A stretch of DNA of 64,000 nt from Mesotaenium endlicherianum (GCA_009602735.1 WELA01010114.1:429490-493489); one strand, 5' to 3'; shown: positions 45,173 through 57,567, counted from the first letter of the stretch. Notes: generated from the sequence alone by a model not told the origin. Translations and numbers: made by a program.

Positions 45173-48100
45173 TCATTTTTTCCTCTTTTTGGTTCTTGCG
45201 AGCTGCCTCCAAGGGGTCTTCAGCTGCTTCTTGATGGTGGCAGGCTGCCTCCCTGAAGTCTTAGGGCTTCTATTAGAGAGACTTGGGGCTGGTCCAAGAT
45301 GGGGATTGGCGGCATGGAAGTGCTTCAACTTTCTCTGAACTTTGTCAAGGTGGTGCGCCGCCACCCAACTATTCTCTGAATCTGGATATCCTTTCCACTT
45401 GATCAAGTGTTGTTGTTGTCTCCTGAAATTTCTCATAGCCACTATGTCTTCCACCTCGTACTCCAAATGATCATCCACTATTGTTGGGGCTGGTGGGGTT
45501 GTCACTCGTCCTGGGAACTTGTTGTCGGGTTGCACATATGGCTTGAAGAGGGAAACGTGGAATACGGGGTCGATGTGCATAGTCTGGGGAAGTTCTAGCT
45601 TGAAAGGAACGGGATTGACTTGCTGGATAATCTTAAAGGGTCCCAAATACTTGGGAGAGAACTTGCTGCCGGCAGGCCTGTTCTTCAGGGAAATATTCTT
45701 GGATGATAGTAACACGTTGTCACCCACTCTGTACGTAATTTCTCTTCTGGACCTGTTTGCGACTCTTGCTTGAGCATCTTGTGCGTGTTGTAGAGCTTTT
45801 TTGGCTGCTGCAAGGGCTGCTTCTAATGTCTCCATAAAACCTGTGGCTGCAGGTACTTCATCATGGCCAGCCGTGAAGCTCAGCGGCGTGGTTGGATGGA
45901 AGCCATAGTTGAGGAAGAATGGGGACTCTTGGGTAGAGGCCTGCGTAGTGTTGTTGTAGGCAAACTCCAAGGGGGTCAAGTACATGTCCCAGTCTTGCTC
46001 CAAGGTAGACACGTAGGCCTTTAGAGAGGTCTTTAGGGTACGATTCATACGCTTGGTTTGCCCATCTGATTGTGGGTGGTAGGCAGTACACATGTCCAGC
46101 GATGTACCCAAGTTCTTGAAAAGATTTTTCCAGAAATGGCTTGTGAATCTCGGATCTCTATCCGACACAAATCTTGATGGTAGTCCATGGAGTCGGAAGG
46201 TGTTGTCAAAGATGAGTCTTGCAAGCTGTGGTGCTGTAGCCTTAGTCGTCATGGGAATAAAAAGAGCCATCTTGGCAAGTCTGTCCACCACCGTGAGTAT
46301 TGTATTATGGCCTCGAGGTGTCACGGGCAGGTCCACGATAAGGTCCATTGAGATGTCTGTTCATTGCCTTTTGGGGATTGGTAGTGGCTGGAGGAGTCCT
46401 CCCGCCTTTTGCGATGATGGCTTGATTCTTTGGCTTGTGTCACAGCTCCTGCAGTACTCCTTGACTTGCTTAGACATGCCTGGCCAGCAATAAGTCCTGG
46501 CTAGAACGCTCGTGGTCTTGAGTATCCCAAAGTGTCCTCCAAGAGGGTTGTCGTGTGCTTCTCGTAGAAGCAAGAGCCGGAGGTCTAAGTCATCAGGAAC
46601 ACATCTCTGGCCCGTANCATTAGGAACACATCTATGGCCCGTGTCTTGCCTCACCAAATAATTGCCTTTTTGCTTCTTGTATGGGTCCAAGGCTGCTTCT
46701 CCGTTCTTGTAGTAAGGGTCTCTTTCATAGGCGGTTGAAAATCGAACATCCAGATCTGTCTTCAGGGATACCATCACTGCATTTAATTGCAGTCTTGAGA
46801 GGGGGTCAGCCGGGTTTGTCTTGCCGGGCTGGTACTGAATTGTGATGTTGTATTGTTGCAAGTATCCGCTCCATCTTGCTTGTCTCCTTGAGAGATACGG
46901 CTGCGTCTGGAGGTGCTTCAGTGCCTCGTGGTCCGTCATGACCAGCACCTTGCGCCCTTCAACGTCGCAGCGCCAAACCTTCAAGGCATGTACAATCGCC
47001 AACGCCTATCGCTCCGTGGTTGTATAATTTTGCTCGGCTGGATTTAGCTTCCTTGACTCGTAGGCAATGAGCTGCAGGCCCTTGCCTTGGTCTTGAAGCA
47101 AGATTGCTCCTATTGCATAAAAAAATGCATCAATGATGACGTGGAAGGGCCAATCTGGGATTGGACTTGGGAGAGTGAGCACCGGGGATGTCGTCAATCT
47201 TTGCTTCAGTTGTTGGAATGCTTCCTCCTCTTTCTTGGTCCAAACATATGGCTTGTTTTTCTTCAGTAGACCCGTGAGAGAGGCTGCTATGTGCGAGAAG
47301 CTATGGATGAATCTCCTGTACCAATTGGCAAATCCCAAGAATGACTGGAGTTCTTTCTTGGTCGTGGGGGTTGGCCATTCCTCCACCACCGTGGTCTTCT
47401 TGGGGTCCATCTTGATGCCATCAGCAGTCACGTGGAGACCTAGGAACTCCACTTCTTGTTTGGCAAACTCGCACTTTGACTCCTTCGCAAATAGCTTGTT
47501 TTGCTTCAATACTTCCAGGACTTCTTTCAAGTGTCTTGCATGCTCTTCAAGGGTCTTGCTGTAGATAAGGATATCATCGATGAATACCACCACAAATCTG
47601 TCCAACATGGGCTGAAATATGGTGTTCATCATAGTCATGAAAGTTGCTGGCGCGTTGGAGAGTCGAAATGGCAGGACCATGAACTCAAAATGTCCATATC
47701 TTGTCCTGAACGCCGTTTTCTCTATGTCTGGTTCAGCAATACAAATCTGGTGGTAGCCGCTTCTCAAGTCCACCTTCGTGAAGTACTTGGCTCCAACCAA
47801 CCGGTCCATGAGCTCATCCATGCACGGCAGCAGGTATTGATTCTTGATGGTGATCTTGTTGAGGGCGCGATAGTCCACACACATCCTCAAGGTACCATCC
47901 TTCTTCTTGACAAATAGCACCCGGGCTCCAAATGGCAACTTGCTAGGTCGAATGAAGCCATGCTCCAGTAGCTCCTTGATTTGCTTCTTGACTTTGTCTA
48001 GCTCCGTGTATGACACTTGAACGTAGGCCAAGAGATGGGCTTGCTTCCGGGCTCCTACAAATCTCTTGGGGGGTAGGCCCTTGGGCAATTCGGGGGAGAA

Positions 48101-48360
48101 TACTTCTTTGTAGTCCTTCAAGACTTCTTGCATCTTCTTGGGAACAGGGCTGCCTTCGTGACTCTCGATGTCTTTCTTGATGTCTTTTGGCGTGATCAAG
48201 GTCAAAAGAAGCTCGTGTCCCTTCCTCACAATTCTCTTGAGTTGGAGGGCAGACAATAGTATTTCGTGTGCCGGCTTCTTTATGTCTTGGGTCTGGATAT
48301 TCTGGATTGCGCGCAAAATACAGATTCTTGAAGTGATGTCCTTCTTGATTTTGATAGTAC
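45173..48360 (-). pseudogene. Family C pol, copy C2 (broken)
   Basis: RT ([10 protein letters not shown]), RNase H, integrase ([33 protein letters not shown]) and chromodomain ([14 protein letters not shown]) match C1 pol. A lone N at 46617 sits between two near copies of a ~25-bp string (GGAACACATCTxTGGCCCGT), which looks like an assembly scar rather than a biological duplication. Confidence 0.85.
46617..46617. other. Single ambiguous base (assembly join)
   Basis: An N inside C2 pol, between two near-identical ~25-bp strings. C1 and C3 have one copy at this site. It is probably a gap-closing scar. Confidence 0.65.
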
Positions 48361-48447
48361 TATTACTCCTTGCTGGTTTCTTGCATCATAAGTGTCATTG
48401 GAGGGTCTGCCATTCTTCCGAGCAGCGGCGGAGTCGCTTCTAATAAC

Positions 48448-49428
48448 TCAAATTTCCATGGGTGTGGGTCCAGATTCGGATGTGGAAGGGGCTGCGTACA
48501 CCCGCGTTGGCGGTGCTCGTGAAGATGAAGGCACGGAGTGCTTGAAATCCACGGTATCCACCTTTTGAGCCACTTCAATGATCTTTGAAAAGTTCGTCAG
48601 GTCGCGTAATTCTACTTCTTTTGCCACCTTGGGCTTGAGGCTAGACACAGAACGATCAATCTTTTCCTCAAGCAACATGTTGGGGATCTCAAGAGTTAGG
48701 TCATGAAATCTGGATGTATATTCTTGAACGGACGTTGTTTGCTTGAGATGGCGAAGCTTTTCTCGAGCAATTTTCTCCGCATTGATGGGCATGAATTGCT
48801 TCTGGAGGACTTCACGAGATCCACCCATCTTGCATATGATGGTAGGGGCTCTTGGCCGGGTACGGGATGCACCACAGCATGACATACAGTCGCTTGATAC
48901 TTACGCCACCATGATGTTGCTGCAAGGTAACGGCAAAAGGGAGGTAGTCCTCCTCGGTACTTCAAGGAATGTGAGGTACGTCTCCACTTGCTAGAGCCAT
49001 AGATTCAGTTTGGCTCCTCTCCCAGGATTGAAAGTGTCTGGTTTGCCGGGCTTGATGAGTTTCCTTGCTCTTGTAGGCTCTTGTGGAGGCGCTTGAGCCG
49101 GGGCTGGATTTTGAGCGTTGCTCACAATAGGGGTAACCATGGCAGGCATAGCTTCTCTTGACGCTTGCACGGTTGCTTCATAGGTGGCCAAGCCCACTTG
49201 GTTGTGGACGATCATTAGAAAGGCTGCCCACTCATTTGCGAGAACTCCTTGTGGTAAGGTCAACTTTGCTATAGCGGATGCCACGAGATTTGACGGTGCT
49301 CCTCCTTGTGGTGCTTCTTGTTGTTGCAGATTTTCTTGAGTGGGCTCTCCCATCGGCGCTGGAGGAGGGTCTCTTGGAGAGGGAGGGCTTCCTTCGAAAG
49401 CTTGCTGTTGGTCTTGAGGATCGGCCAT
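48448..49428 (-). pseudogene. Family C gag, copy C2 (broken)
   Basis: It matches C1 gag from the [15 protein letters not shown] start through the [17 protein letters not shown] core. It has one N-terminal Pro/Gln repeat where C1 has two. It is broken in a few places. Confidence 0.85.
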
Positions 49429-49465
49429 CTTCTTGTGCTACCAAAGTGCCCTGCTCCGTTACCAC

Positions 49466-49968
49466 TGTAGTGAAACAGATAGATAAGGTACTTAGTAAAA
49501 TAAGAATACTTTATCTATTCAAGACAAGGATCTTTGAACACAAGTGGTAGCTTCTTATAAAAGAGATGGCTTCTTGGAAGTTAATGTATTTTTTGAATTT
49601 GGCACGTATGACAGTAATTCTCGAATGTCTTTCTATGTTCTGGCTCTTGTTTATATACTTGCTACATAAGTAATTTCTAGGAAGGTGCATGTTGATGTGT
49701 TGGCACCCAACACATCCCAAAACTTGCCACCTCTTTCTAGAATAATGTACACAAGTCCTTTTGACCTAAAAATGGCACATTTGACTTTTGCCACATGGAG
49801 TTATCTAGGTCCTTCCTCTAACTTCAAAAATGCCTTAGAAGGTTCAAAGGACATGAACCAAGTCACTAGAGTATCTATTCACACTTGACTCCACACAATA
49901 CTACTCCAAATATATTCAAAAGCATTAAAATATATGCCAACTAAGATATTATAACTCAAATCACTACA
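49466..49968 (-). repeat. C2 5' LTR
   Basis: 503 bp, TGTAGTGA...TCACTACA. Its outer flank is CATGG (49969-49973). No partner flank survives at the other end. Confidence 0.92.
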
Positions 49969-50449
49969 CATGGCCATCAAAGTGTGAGACAATGAGGCTC
50001 AAGAAATAAGGTTGGTGAAGTGCGTACAACTCAGCCTACAAGGTTTCATCATATCTCATAAACCCTCCACATATACTATCCTAAATTACACACGGTATCG
50101 CCGATTCGAGTCGCCTGTACGCAAATCACATATGGGCGACGCGAATGGCACATGACAAAAGATCAACGACTATTATAGGGGCCCTTCTAATTGCTTATAA
50201 TAGTTTGCAAAGCCGAGTTTGTGCTGTGCAATCAAGTGACACAGTCTCATACGTATGAAGAGTGGAGGTACAAAAGCCAGAGGAATCATGTGCCCGAAGT
50301 AACATGCATGCACTACAACGTGGGAAAAAGAGGCTCCGCGGAGTGGCTTCTAAAAGAAGTAATTTGAGGGATCGTATATATTCCACCGAAAGGATGTAAC
50401 TGAAAAAATTTAGAAAGTACAAAAAAAATTCGACGACAGACAGCAGCCG
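49969..50449. other. Intervening stretch, no gene seen
   Basis: No ORF with a recognisable product. A string TTATAGGGGCCCTT near 50174-50187 looks somewhat like a Harbinger-type terminus next to a TTA target, on the 3' side of the Harbinger-like remnant, but its partner end was not found. Confidence 0.3.
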
Positions 50450-50918
50450 TAATCCCATAATGACTGAAACATGAGCTGTCAGACGCTTCATAAAATTTAT
50501 TTTACTCTTTAGTACATAAGGACGAACAAGGGCTACCAGCTCTAAAAAGTGTGCTTTAGATACCCTAAACATTCTTCTCCATTGTTGAGTGTTCCACTTT
50601 TCCATCACAAATATTGAACCATATTAGACACCTTTCCAACTTGTGGACTCTACGTTGCCTACGCTTTCTGACTCTAAAAATTTGGACGTAGTAATTTACA
50701 ACAGTACAATTCATACTATGTTGTGTAAGGATATGACGATGCCTGCTGGATTGCGACTCCACAGCCATGTGTAACTCTTGAATTGTACTCTTAAGGACCT
50801 CGCTAAAAGCTTGCTGCACAAAACCCCACTGCTGAACCCCCAGCAACACAATAACAAGGGCCACAACAGTGACAAACTTTGGTTGTGCATTGTTGAACTC
50901 CATGAATATCCTGAACAC
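50450..50918 (-). pseudogene. PIF/Harbinger-like transposase N-terminal remnant
   Basis: The minus strand carries EKWNTQQWRRMFRVSKAHFL, followed by ELVALVRPYVLKSK and LTAHVSVIMGLRLL, which fits the conserved FRMS-box and helix-turn-helix region at the N-terminus of Harbinger/ALP1-like proteins. A different frame upstream (50918-50570) carries a hydrophobic stretch (FVTVVALVIVLLGVQQWGF) and a basic one (RVRKRRQRRVHKLE) that normally precede it. The change of frame at about 50600 could be a frameshift or an intron. The nuclease domain is absent, so this is a remnant. It is distinct in sequence from the Harbinger at 465-1273. Confidence 0.6.
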
Positions 50919-51356
50919 AAAACAAGATATACATACAAATTAGAGTTTGAGGGTGTGCAAATCAGCAGCAAACAGCAAGCTACAAAGCTGGGCAGAGCAA
51001 GGTGAAGATGATGATAAGGCTGGCAAGAAGAATTGAGAGATGCGAGCATGCTCAAGATATAACAAAGGTAGGCAAAAGACAAGTACATAGAGCAGGCAAG
51101 TACATAGATGCTAGGAAACATAGATGCAAGCAGAGATGCAACTTGATAGCATATAGCAGGCAGGCAAATAAGCAAGGGGGGCAGACAGAGAGGCGGCGGG
51201 GCAATCAGCTTAAGAGGCAGTGAGGCACGCAAGCAGCAAACAAGCAGGTGGAGGGCAGGCACACATAGAAGCAGATAGGCAGCCACGCAAACAAGCGGAT
51301 ATCAACCAGCCACAGACCAATCCAGCAAGGAGGCAAGGAAAGAAGATAGGCAGAAG
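50919..51356. other. Purine-biased low-complexity stretch
   Basis: It is rich in short A/G-biased near-repeats such as GGCAGGCA and AAGCAGGCAAG. A long minus-strand frame here reads as Leu/Cys/Ser-rich and looks like a composition artefact. No gene is recognised. Confidence 0.4.
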
Positions 51357-51817
51357 ACACGCAAGGGTACGCCTAGCAGCAGCCTGCAGGCCCGCCACGA
51401 CAGAAGTCACGCAAGGGGTAGGCATGGCAGCAGTCTGCCGCCCGCCCCGACTGGGAGCACGCAAAGCGGGGGCTTGGCACCAGCCTGCCACTTGCCCCAA
51501 TCGAGAGCACGCAAGTGGGGGGCTTGGCACCAGCCTGCCGGCCCGTCCCGGTAGAAAGCACGCAAGGGGGGGACTTGGCAGCAGCCTGCAGGCCCGCCCC
51601 GATATGAAGCACACAAAGGGTCGGCCTGGCAGCAGCCTGCCAAGCCCGCCCTGAGACAACACACGCAAGGGGGAGGCTTGGCAGCAGCCTGCAGGCCCGC
51701 CCCAACTAAAAACGCCCAGGGGGGGGCTAGTTGCAGCACGCCGCCCGCCCTGACCAAGAGCACGCAAGGGGCGGGTTTGGCAGCAGCGCCCCAACAGAAA
51801 GCACGCAAGGGGGGGGG
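51357..51817 (+). repeat. GC-rich minisatellite, 50-bp unit, left block
   Basis: About nine tandem copies of a ~50-bp unit: a CACGCAAGGGG head, a CTTGGCAGCAGCCTGC middle, then a GCCCGCCCCGAC tail and a short variable A/G linker. Units vary by substitutions and small indels. The array continues after an inserted LTR at 52524. Confidence 0.9.
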
Positions 51818-52523
51818 TGAAATGAATTGACTTACCAATAGGCAACTAACAATCAATAAAATATCTTTACTATCAACGAGTAATCTTTATGGTGTTTTCT
51901 GGTTTACTTTTTACTCCACAACTAGCTTTGTCATACTCATAAGTCAAATGCAAGTGAACGAGCATCAATCATGCAATCAGTAAACTCATATATAAGCAAG
52001 GTTAAAGACAATTTATATAATGGCTTTTCGTCTTGGATTCAGATTTCCTCTCAGTACGCGGTACAGAGAGTTGGCCTCGTTTTGAATACCGAACTCGAGA
52101 GCAGGACCTAACCTATGCACATGGAATGAGTATTACTGTTCAACGGCAAGTGCAATGGCACCGCCTACTCGGAGTTAACCACGTCGGTAGGACCTCAGCT
52201 AACCAGATCCACAGCCATCTCCCAACATCCCGAATCGCCATCCACCCCGAAGGTGCCATCTTGCCACTCATCTAACATATCAAACTTGGATGCATAACTA
52301 GGCAATTCAATGATATCAAGTATGGCAGTCAGTTGATTGTCAAAGAATGTGTCAGCAAGCTGACCAATGGTGGACTTCCGCCTGCTGCTCTTGGCTGAGT
52401 CATTATGTTGAGTAATACTAAAAGCCCAGCAGACTTACTATTAACTAAAGTACAACAGATTGAACTTACTTAACTATTACTTTTATATGAATGTTATATC
52501 TGTCAATATACAAATTTATCACA
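51818..52523 (-). repeat. Solo LTR of family D inside the minisatellite
   Basis: 706 bp, matching the D LTR reversed (TGAAATGAATTGAC...TTTATCACA), flanked by GGGGG on both sides (51813-51817 and 52524-52528). The target duplication falls in the G-run of a minisatellite unit. No internal D sequence is present. Confidence 0.87.
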
Positions 52524-52800
52524 GGGGGCCTAGCAGCAGCCTGTAGGCCCGCCCTGACACAAAACACGCAAGGGGGGGGGCTGGCAGCATCCTGCAGGCC
52601 CGCCCCGGGAGAAAACAGGCAAGGGGCGGGTCTGGCAGCGGCCTGCAGGCCCCCCCCGACAATAAAGACGCAAGGGGGGGCCGACCAAAAACACGCAAAG
52701 GGGGAGTCTGGCAGCAGCCTGCAGGCCCGCTCCGACAGACGACACGCAAGGGGCATGCTTGGCAGCAGCATCCTGCCTTGCACCTGCAGGCAGACAGCAA
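52524..52800 (+). repeat. GC-rich minisatellite, 50-bp unit, right block
   Basis: About five to six further units of the same array, one of them shortened, ending near a CTTGCACCTGCAGGCAG string. Confidence 0.88.
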
Positions 52801-53563
52801 AGGAGCAATAAAATGCTGCAAGCCAAGTAATTGCAAGAATAACAAAATAGACAGGCCTGCAAGCAAAAGAACAGCAGCAAAAAAAGACATACAAAAACCT
52901 GTAGGACATAAAAATGCAACACTTAAAAACATAAAGAGGCTTGCAGGCAGATAGAAAAAGAAACATAAAGGAAGCATAGAGGCAAGCATTGAGGGCCAGA
53001 CATGTCATCCTCTGCCAACTGATGACCTTACTTGCAGAAAAGGCAAGTAACGGGTAGTGGCGGATGTGCATCTATAAAGAATAAGATATTGGCTGAGTTG
53101 AACCCCACGTGAGCCTGCATAAAGAGAATCTGAAATTCAATTTGAAATAGTATGCGGGGAGCGTAGAAAGCCAAGCAATAGTGACGGCAATGTTACAAAC
53201 TATATAGGAAAAAAAAACAAGAAGTAGTAGAGAAGACGCAAGCAAAATAATTAGTGAGCAGGCAAATGCAGGGAAACAGAGGAATGAAGGATTCAGTTGC
53301 AACACGGATCCCAGCAGATTTTGAATAATCGCAGCTTTTCTACTTCGTAAAGCGATGCACTTGCAAGTCTCCATAGCTCAAGTATAAGCAGGTTGCTATC
53401 CACTCAACAAAGTATCATAACATTTGAAATTCAATGGAAGGACTGATGCAGGTGATCGGTTGTCAACTCTCATCTCAATCGTCGTGCCTCGTTCCTTCGT
53501 TAGCCGCAGAAGTGCCGGAAGTAAAGAATCTGTCGCAGTGGAAAGAAGATGAAAGAAGGTAAA
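52801..53563. other. Intervening stretch, no gene seen
   Basis: A-rich with AACAxAAA and GCAGGCA strings like those at 50919-51356. The minisatellite therefore seems to be embedded in one simple-sequence domain. No supported ORF is seen. Confidence 0.35.
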
Positions 53564-54277
53564 TGTAATGAATCAATATTATTGTAGTGTAATATTCATT
53601 TGAATACAATAGTTAACTGAGTTCAATCCGCTAAACTTTAGTTAATATCAAGTCTGCTAGACATTAGGTGATAATCAGTATAACGACTCAGCCGAGAGCA
53701 GCAGGCTGAAGTCTACTATTGCTCAACTTGCTGACACATTCTTTGACAGCCAGTTGACTGCCGTACTTGATATCAGTGAATTGCCTACTTATGCAACTAA
53801 GAGTGACATGCTAGATGAGTGGCCAAATGACACTCTTGGGTGGATGACGATTTGGGATGATGGGAGATGGCTGTGGATTTGGTTAGCCGAGTTCCTACCG
53901 ATGTGGTTAACTCCCGGGTAGGCGGTGCCATCGCACTTGCCGTTGAACAGTTCACTCATTTCATGTACATAGGTTAGGTCATGCTCTCGACTTCGGCATT
54001 CGAAAACAAGGCCAACTCTTTTGTACTCCTTATTGGGAGATATCCGCATGTAAGGCGAGAAGCCATTGATACGAACCGTCTTGTAACCTTGCTTATATAT
54101 GAGTTTACTGATTGCATGATTGATGCTCGTTTACTTGCATTGGACGCGTGAGTTGTAGTACTAGTTATGGAGTCTTTTGCTGTTTACTAAGTAATTGGTA
54201 AGTACATAAAGATTACTTGTTGATATAAAGATCTTATATTAATTGTTAATTGTATATTAGTAAGCCGATTCGTTTCA
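53564..54277 (+). repeat. D3 5' LTR
   Basis: 714 bp starting TGTAATGAATC and ending GATTCGTTTCA (an imperfect terminal inverted repeat). It is the reference for assigning the other D LTR pieces. Confidence 0.9.
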
Positions 54278-54319
54278 GTGGTATCAAAGCTCTTATCATA
54301 ATTTTCTTGTACAGTTAGG

Positions 54320-55745
54320 ATGCGATCTCAAACTAGCAACTCTCAAGATATAGAGGGTGAGAATAATGAGAACAGTGAGATTCAGGGTGAAAACAAAGAT
54401 GTAGAATCTCGCACTTATGCTGAGGTACTTGCAACTAGAGATGCAAGAGAAGCCAAGGAAACGGCGGCAACCCTCGCTGCAGCAGCAGTTCAGCAAGCTG
54501 AGGAAGATCTCATCAGAAAAGAGGCAAAACAATCAGCTAAGGTAGAGGAGGAGGCAGATGCTAAAAAGTGGCGTCTGCCTGACAACAAAATGGTGGAAGA
54601 TATGATGGCAGAAAGAGCCAGTATTTGAAACCAACCTCCTTCTTGAGCTACTACTGTACCTCTTAGCCAGATAAATAGACGGATAGGTGAAGCAAGAATT
54701 GCTAATGCAGCAGCAAGAGGAAATGCCGAAGCTGCTGCTGAACGATTAAATGCTGCTGCCATTGCTATGGCTGGATTGCCACCTCAGAATGATGATTTGG
54801 GTGCATTGTTCTTCCAAATGCAATCTCAGTCTTCAGATGACAATAATGTATCAGTCCCAACAAGAGGACAAGAGGATTATGATGGCATTGTCGCGCGAAA
54901 AGGACCATTTGGGTTCCCACACTACCGGTGGTAGCAGGGGACCTAGTAGGCCAAGGCCAAAGCCAAAGTCACCTCATAATATTACCTGATAAAGTTTCTC
55001 GGTGATGTTGAGCAATGGCTGGAGAATTATCCAGACATGCAAGATTCCGAAAAGATCAAGCACACCGGTGCTTTGCTGAAAGGTAGCGCAGCAGACTAGT
55101 GACTCTTCTACAAAGGAGAGCGTAAGGCCAACCAACTCGGTGACCCTACATGGGAAGAGTTCGTTGAGCAGTTGCATAAGAAATTTGATGTCATCAATCA
55201 GATGGAAAAAGCTATCTATGCAATGATCTCCTTGTCACTAAAGCAGACCACTTCAGTTGCTGATTATGCTAGGAAATTTCAGGAAAACATGATGAAGCAG
55301 CCTGCGTTGCCACAGCTGTATAGAAATGCATACTTTTGGTTTGGCTTGAAGTCTGAGGTCTCGAGTCATTTTGCTGAGAAAAAGTATGAGAAACTGGTTG
55401 ACTTGATCCGAGACACTAATGCATGGGATTAGCAGCAGTTCAACCATAAGCGCCAGAAAATTGCTTTGATGGCTAAGATTGTCAAAAGGCCGCATGGTCT
55501 CTACAATGCAATTGAAGGAGACCAGGCTGAGGATGATCACATGGATGACCAAGAGTACTCGGGGTACGAGTACAATGCCATACAGTCTAGAGGGAGAGGT
55601 GGGTACTCTTGAGGAGGCTTGGGAAGAGGTGGTGGTAGGACTATGGCGAGACCAGCCTCACCAAAATCTATTTCCTACCATTGCCAAGAGAGAGGTCACT
55701 ATCGAGAACAGCATCCCCAGCAGCCTTAGCAGCCCCAGCAGCAGC
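54320..55745 (+). pseudogene. Family D gag (fossil)
   Basis: The N-terminal part is Glu/Ala-rich with heptad-like spacing (REAKETAATLAAAAVQQAEE), likely a coiled coil. The gag core has DVEQWLENYPDMQDSEKI and KQTTSVADYARKFQEN. A degenerate knuckle-like HCQERGHYREQH lies near 55680. It is homologous to 17302-18225. It is broken in several places. Confidence 0.8.
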
Positions 55746-56578
55746 AGTGCCCTCATCTCGTGAATGTCCTGTGGGACGGGGCCGAGGACGCACACATGCT
55801 GCCAGCACCCATTCTTGCACTCTTCGTGGCTTGCACTCTCCGTGGCCGCCCTCAGCTCTCCCCTGGCCTCCACGAATGTGCCACCCCCTCTGCCTCGGCC
55901 ACATGCGCACGCGCGCTATCAACTAATAGACATCTGCTGATGTTAATTGAGCTCAGCTCCCTCAAACTGGACCTGTTCGTTCAGCCCACACCCCCTCCTA
56001 TTTCCACCCTCCCATCTTGTCCACCCACTCTCTCAATAGTGCGTACAGCCTCTTGCTGTACGTCACTACCGCCCATGCACAATTAAGAGGATGCTGACCA
56101 CTAGCTCCCCACGCCTCTCCCTTCGTACTGTTCCCAAGCCAAGCCATCTTTTTCGACTGACCATTCTACGCTGAACTCTACAGCTTACACGCTGAGCCCC
56201 CAGTCTGCAACCCCCAAGACCCACGTGCATATCAGTGCTCATTAATGACCATCTCGCCTCCTTCTGACTCTTGTACTCCTGCTGACCGCCCCATAGGCCA
56301 GCAATTTATCTAATCAGCCGCAGTGACATTCTCCTGTGCACTCGAACCTGGACTCTGAAACTGCCCCGTCAATTTCCTGCAAGGCCTGCTCAACGAATCC
56401 CCTCCACCTTCTCTGGTGGAATCCTTGCTAGCAAAGACTGCGCCCCTGCTGGGTGCCTCAATAGTGCAAGGGGGGGCAAGAGGGGGGGACTGCGTTGCAG
56501 GGCCTCCCAGACAAATAGAATCGCACCAGGTGGCGGTGCATCTGGACAACACGCAGACCCAAGAGAGCAACGGCGACA

Positions 56579-56581
<3 letters not shown>
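55746..56581. other. GC-rich stretch, no recognised gene
   Basis: The base composition shifts sharply upward in GC compared with the flanking gypsy sequence. Open frames exist on both strands but show no known domain and have Pro/Ser/Cys-rich content typical of chance frames. It could be single-copy host sequence. Confidence 0.35.
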
Positions 56582-56625
<44 letters not shown>

Positions 56626-56626
56626 N

Positions 56627-56700
<74 letters not shown>
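56582..56700 (+). repeat. (CT)n microsatellite
   Basis: A nearly pure CT tract of about 118 bp containing a single N at 56626. The true length is uncertain because of the N. The Ser/Leu- and Glu/Arg-repeat frames over it are artefacts of the repeat. Confidence 0.97.
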
Positions 56701-56702
<2 letters not shown>

Positions 56703-57295
56703 CCGCAGCTACTGCTCTTGGTTAGCTTGAACATATTCTGACCTTAACGGACTTGCTGTGTACATACAGAAGGTTTCTTAGTTAGTGAGGAGGCCCCTCT
56801 GCCGTCGCGGCAGTTCAGGGACAGACAGAAAGCAAGCGCGTAGCACCTGGATGCTCGGCCAGAGATGTCAGGGGCTAGGCCCGGCTCGGCCCGGCTGGGC
56901 TTGGCTTGGCTCTGGGCCCCATGGTGGTCTTTGAGCTCGCACCCGTTTGGACACACATCTCATCTTGCATACCAGTCGTCCAGCTCACACGAATACCAAC
57001 ACACTTAAGGGCGGGGTTGCCTGACTAACAGGTGGACACGCTGCCTGCTGCTATGTGCTGCGGCAGGTCGTGGTGTTCCGGGCGGCAGCCCTTCAAGCAA
57101 GCGCGTCGCCTGCTGCTGTCTCCATTCAGCCACTTGACCTTCTAGGTAAGCGCTTGCTCCATAAGAGCCTAAATGCTGTCGAAGAGAGAGGAGCAGCGGA
57201 GCAAACTGCCATCGATTGGTTGGGGGGGGGGGAGATTTTGTGTGCGGGTGCAGGGCATCGTGCCATGTGGACATGCGCTGCTGTTCTCCCCGTAA
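56701..57295. other. GC-rich stretch, no recognised gene
   Basis: It contains short CGGCCCGGCT-type near-repeats around 56880-56910. No supported coding region or RNA gene is seen. Confidence 0.35.
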
Positions 57296-57567
57296 GGGCA
57301 TGAGCTGCGGGGTGCACCAGGCAGCGTGTCTGCCAGCTCACTTCCTCGCCTCCTCCCCGATGGTGATTCGACGGCGCTCTTTTTCACTTCCCCCCCTAGC
57401 TCTCTCTCTCCCCTGGTCCATCGCTTTCTAAGGGCATGAGTTGCGGGGTGCACCAGGCAGCGTGTCTGCCAGCTCACTTCCTCGCCTCCTCTCCAATGGT
57501 GATCTCTTTCACTTCCCCCCCTAGCTCTCTCTCTCCCCTGGTCCATCGCTTTCTCTTTCCTTCTCTT
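57296..57567 (+). repeat. Direct tandem duplication, period 136 bp
   Basis: Two copies begin at 57296 and 57432. Each runs from GGGCATGAG(C/T)TGCGGGGTGC through CCAGGCAGCGTGTCTGCCAG to CCCCTGGTCCATCGCTTTCT. They differ by a few substitutions and one small internal indel, so the duplication is not an exact assembly repeat. Confidence 0.9.

Larger units (their letters stand above)
44758..49968 (-). mobile_element. Ty3/gypsy family C, copy C2 (fossil)
   Basis: On the minus strand: 5' LTR 49466-49968, PBS 49453-49464 (TGGTAACGGAGC), gag (49428-48448), pol (48360-45173) and part of the 3' untranslated stretch. It has no 3' LTR and ends against D1. It is broken, with about six breaks. Confidence 0.88.
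53564..55745 (+). mobile_element. Gypsy family D, copy D3, 5' part (fossil)
   Basis: 5' LTR 53564-54277 (714 bp, the clearest D LTR), PBS 54279-54290 (TGGTATCAAAGC, initiator-Met type) and gag from 54320. It stops near 55745 at unrelated GC-rich sequence. It is broken with several breaks. Confidence 0.85.

Noticed and set aside
46590-46640. Tandem ~25-bp duplication in C2 pol
   Set aside because: It is centred on a lone N and absent from C1 and C3, so it is probably an assembly artefact.
50711-51286. 191-residue hydrophobic minus-strand ORF as a membrane protein
   Set aside because: Leu/Cys/Ser-rich throughout, overlapping low-complexity purine-biased DNA. Part of it is antisense or out of frame to the Harbinger-like remnant.
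51210-51856. Long minus-strand frames over the minisatellite (Pro/Leu/Cys-rich repeat protein)
   Set aside because: The unit is about 50 bp, not a multiple of three, so all three frames stay open by composition. Units contain indels. No start context or domain.
56390-56730. Glu/Arg-repeat and Ser/Leu-repeat frames across (CT)n
   Set aside because: Pure microsatellite translation across an N.
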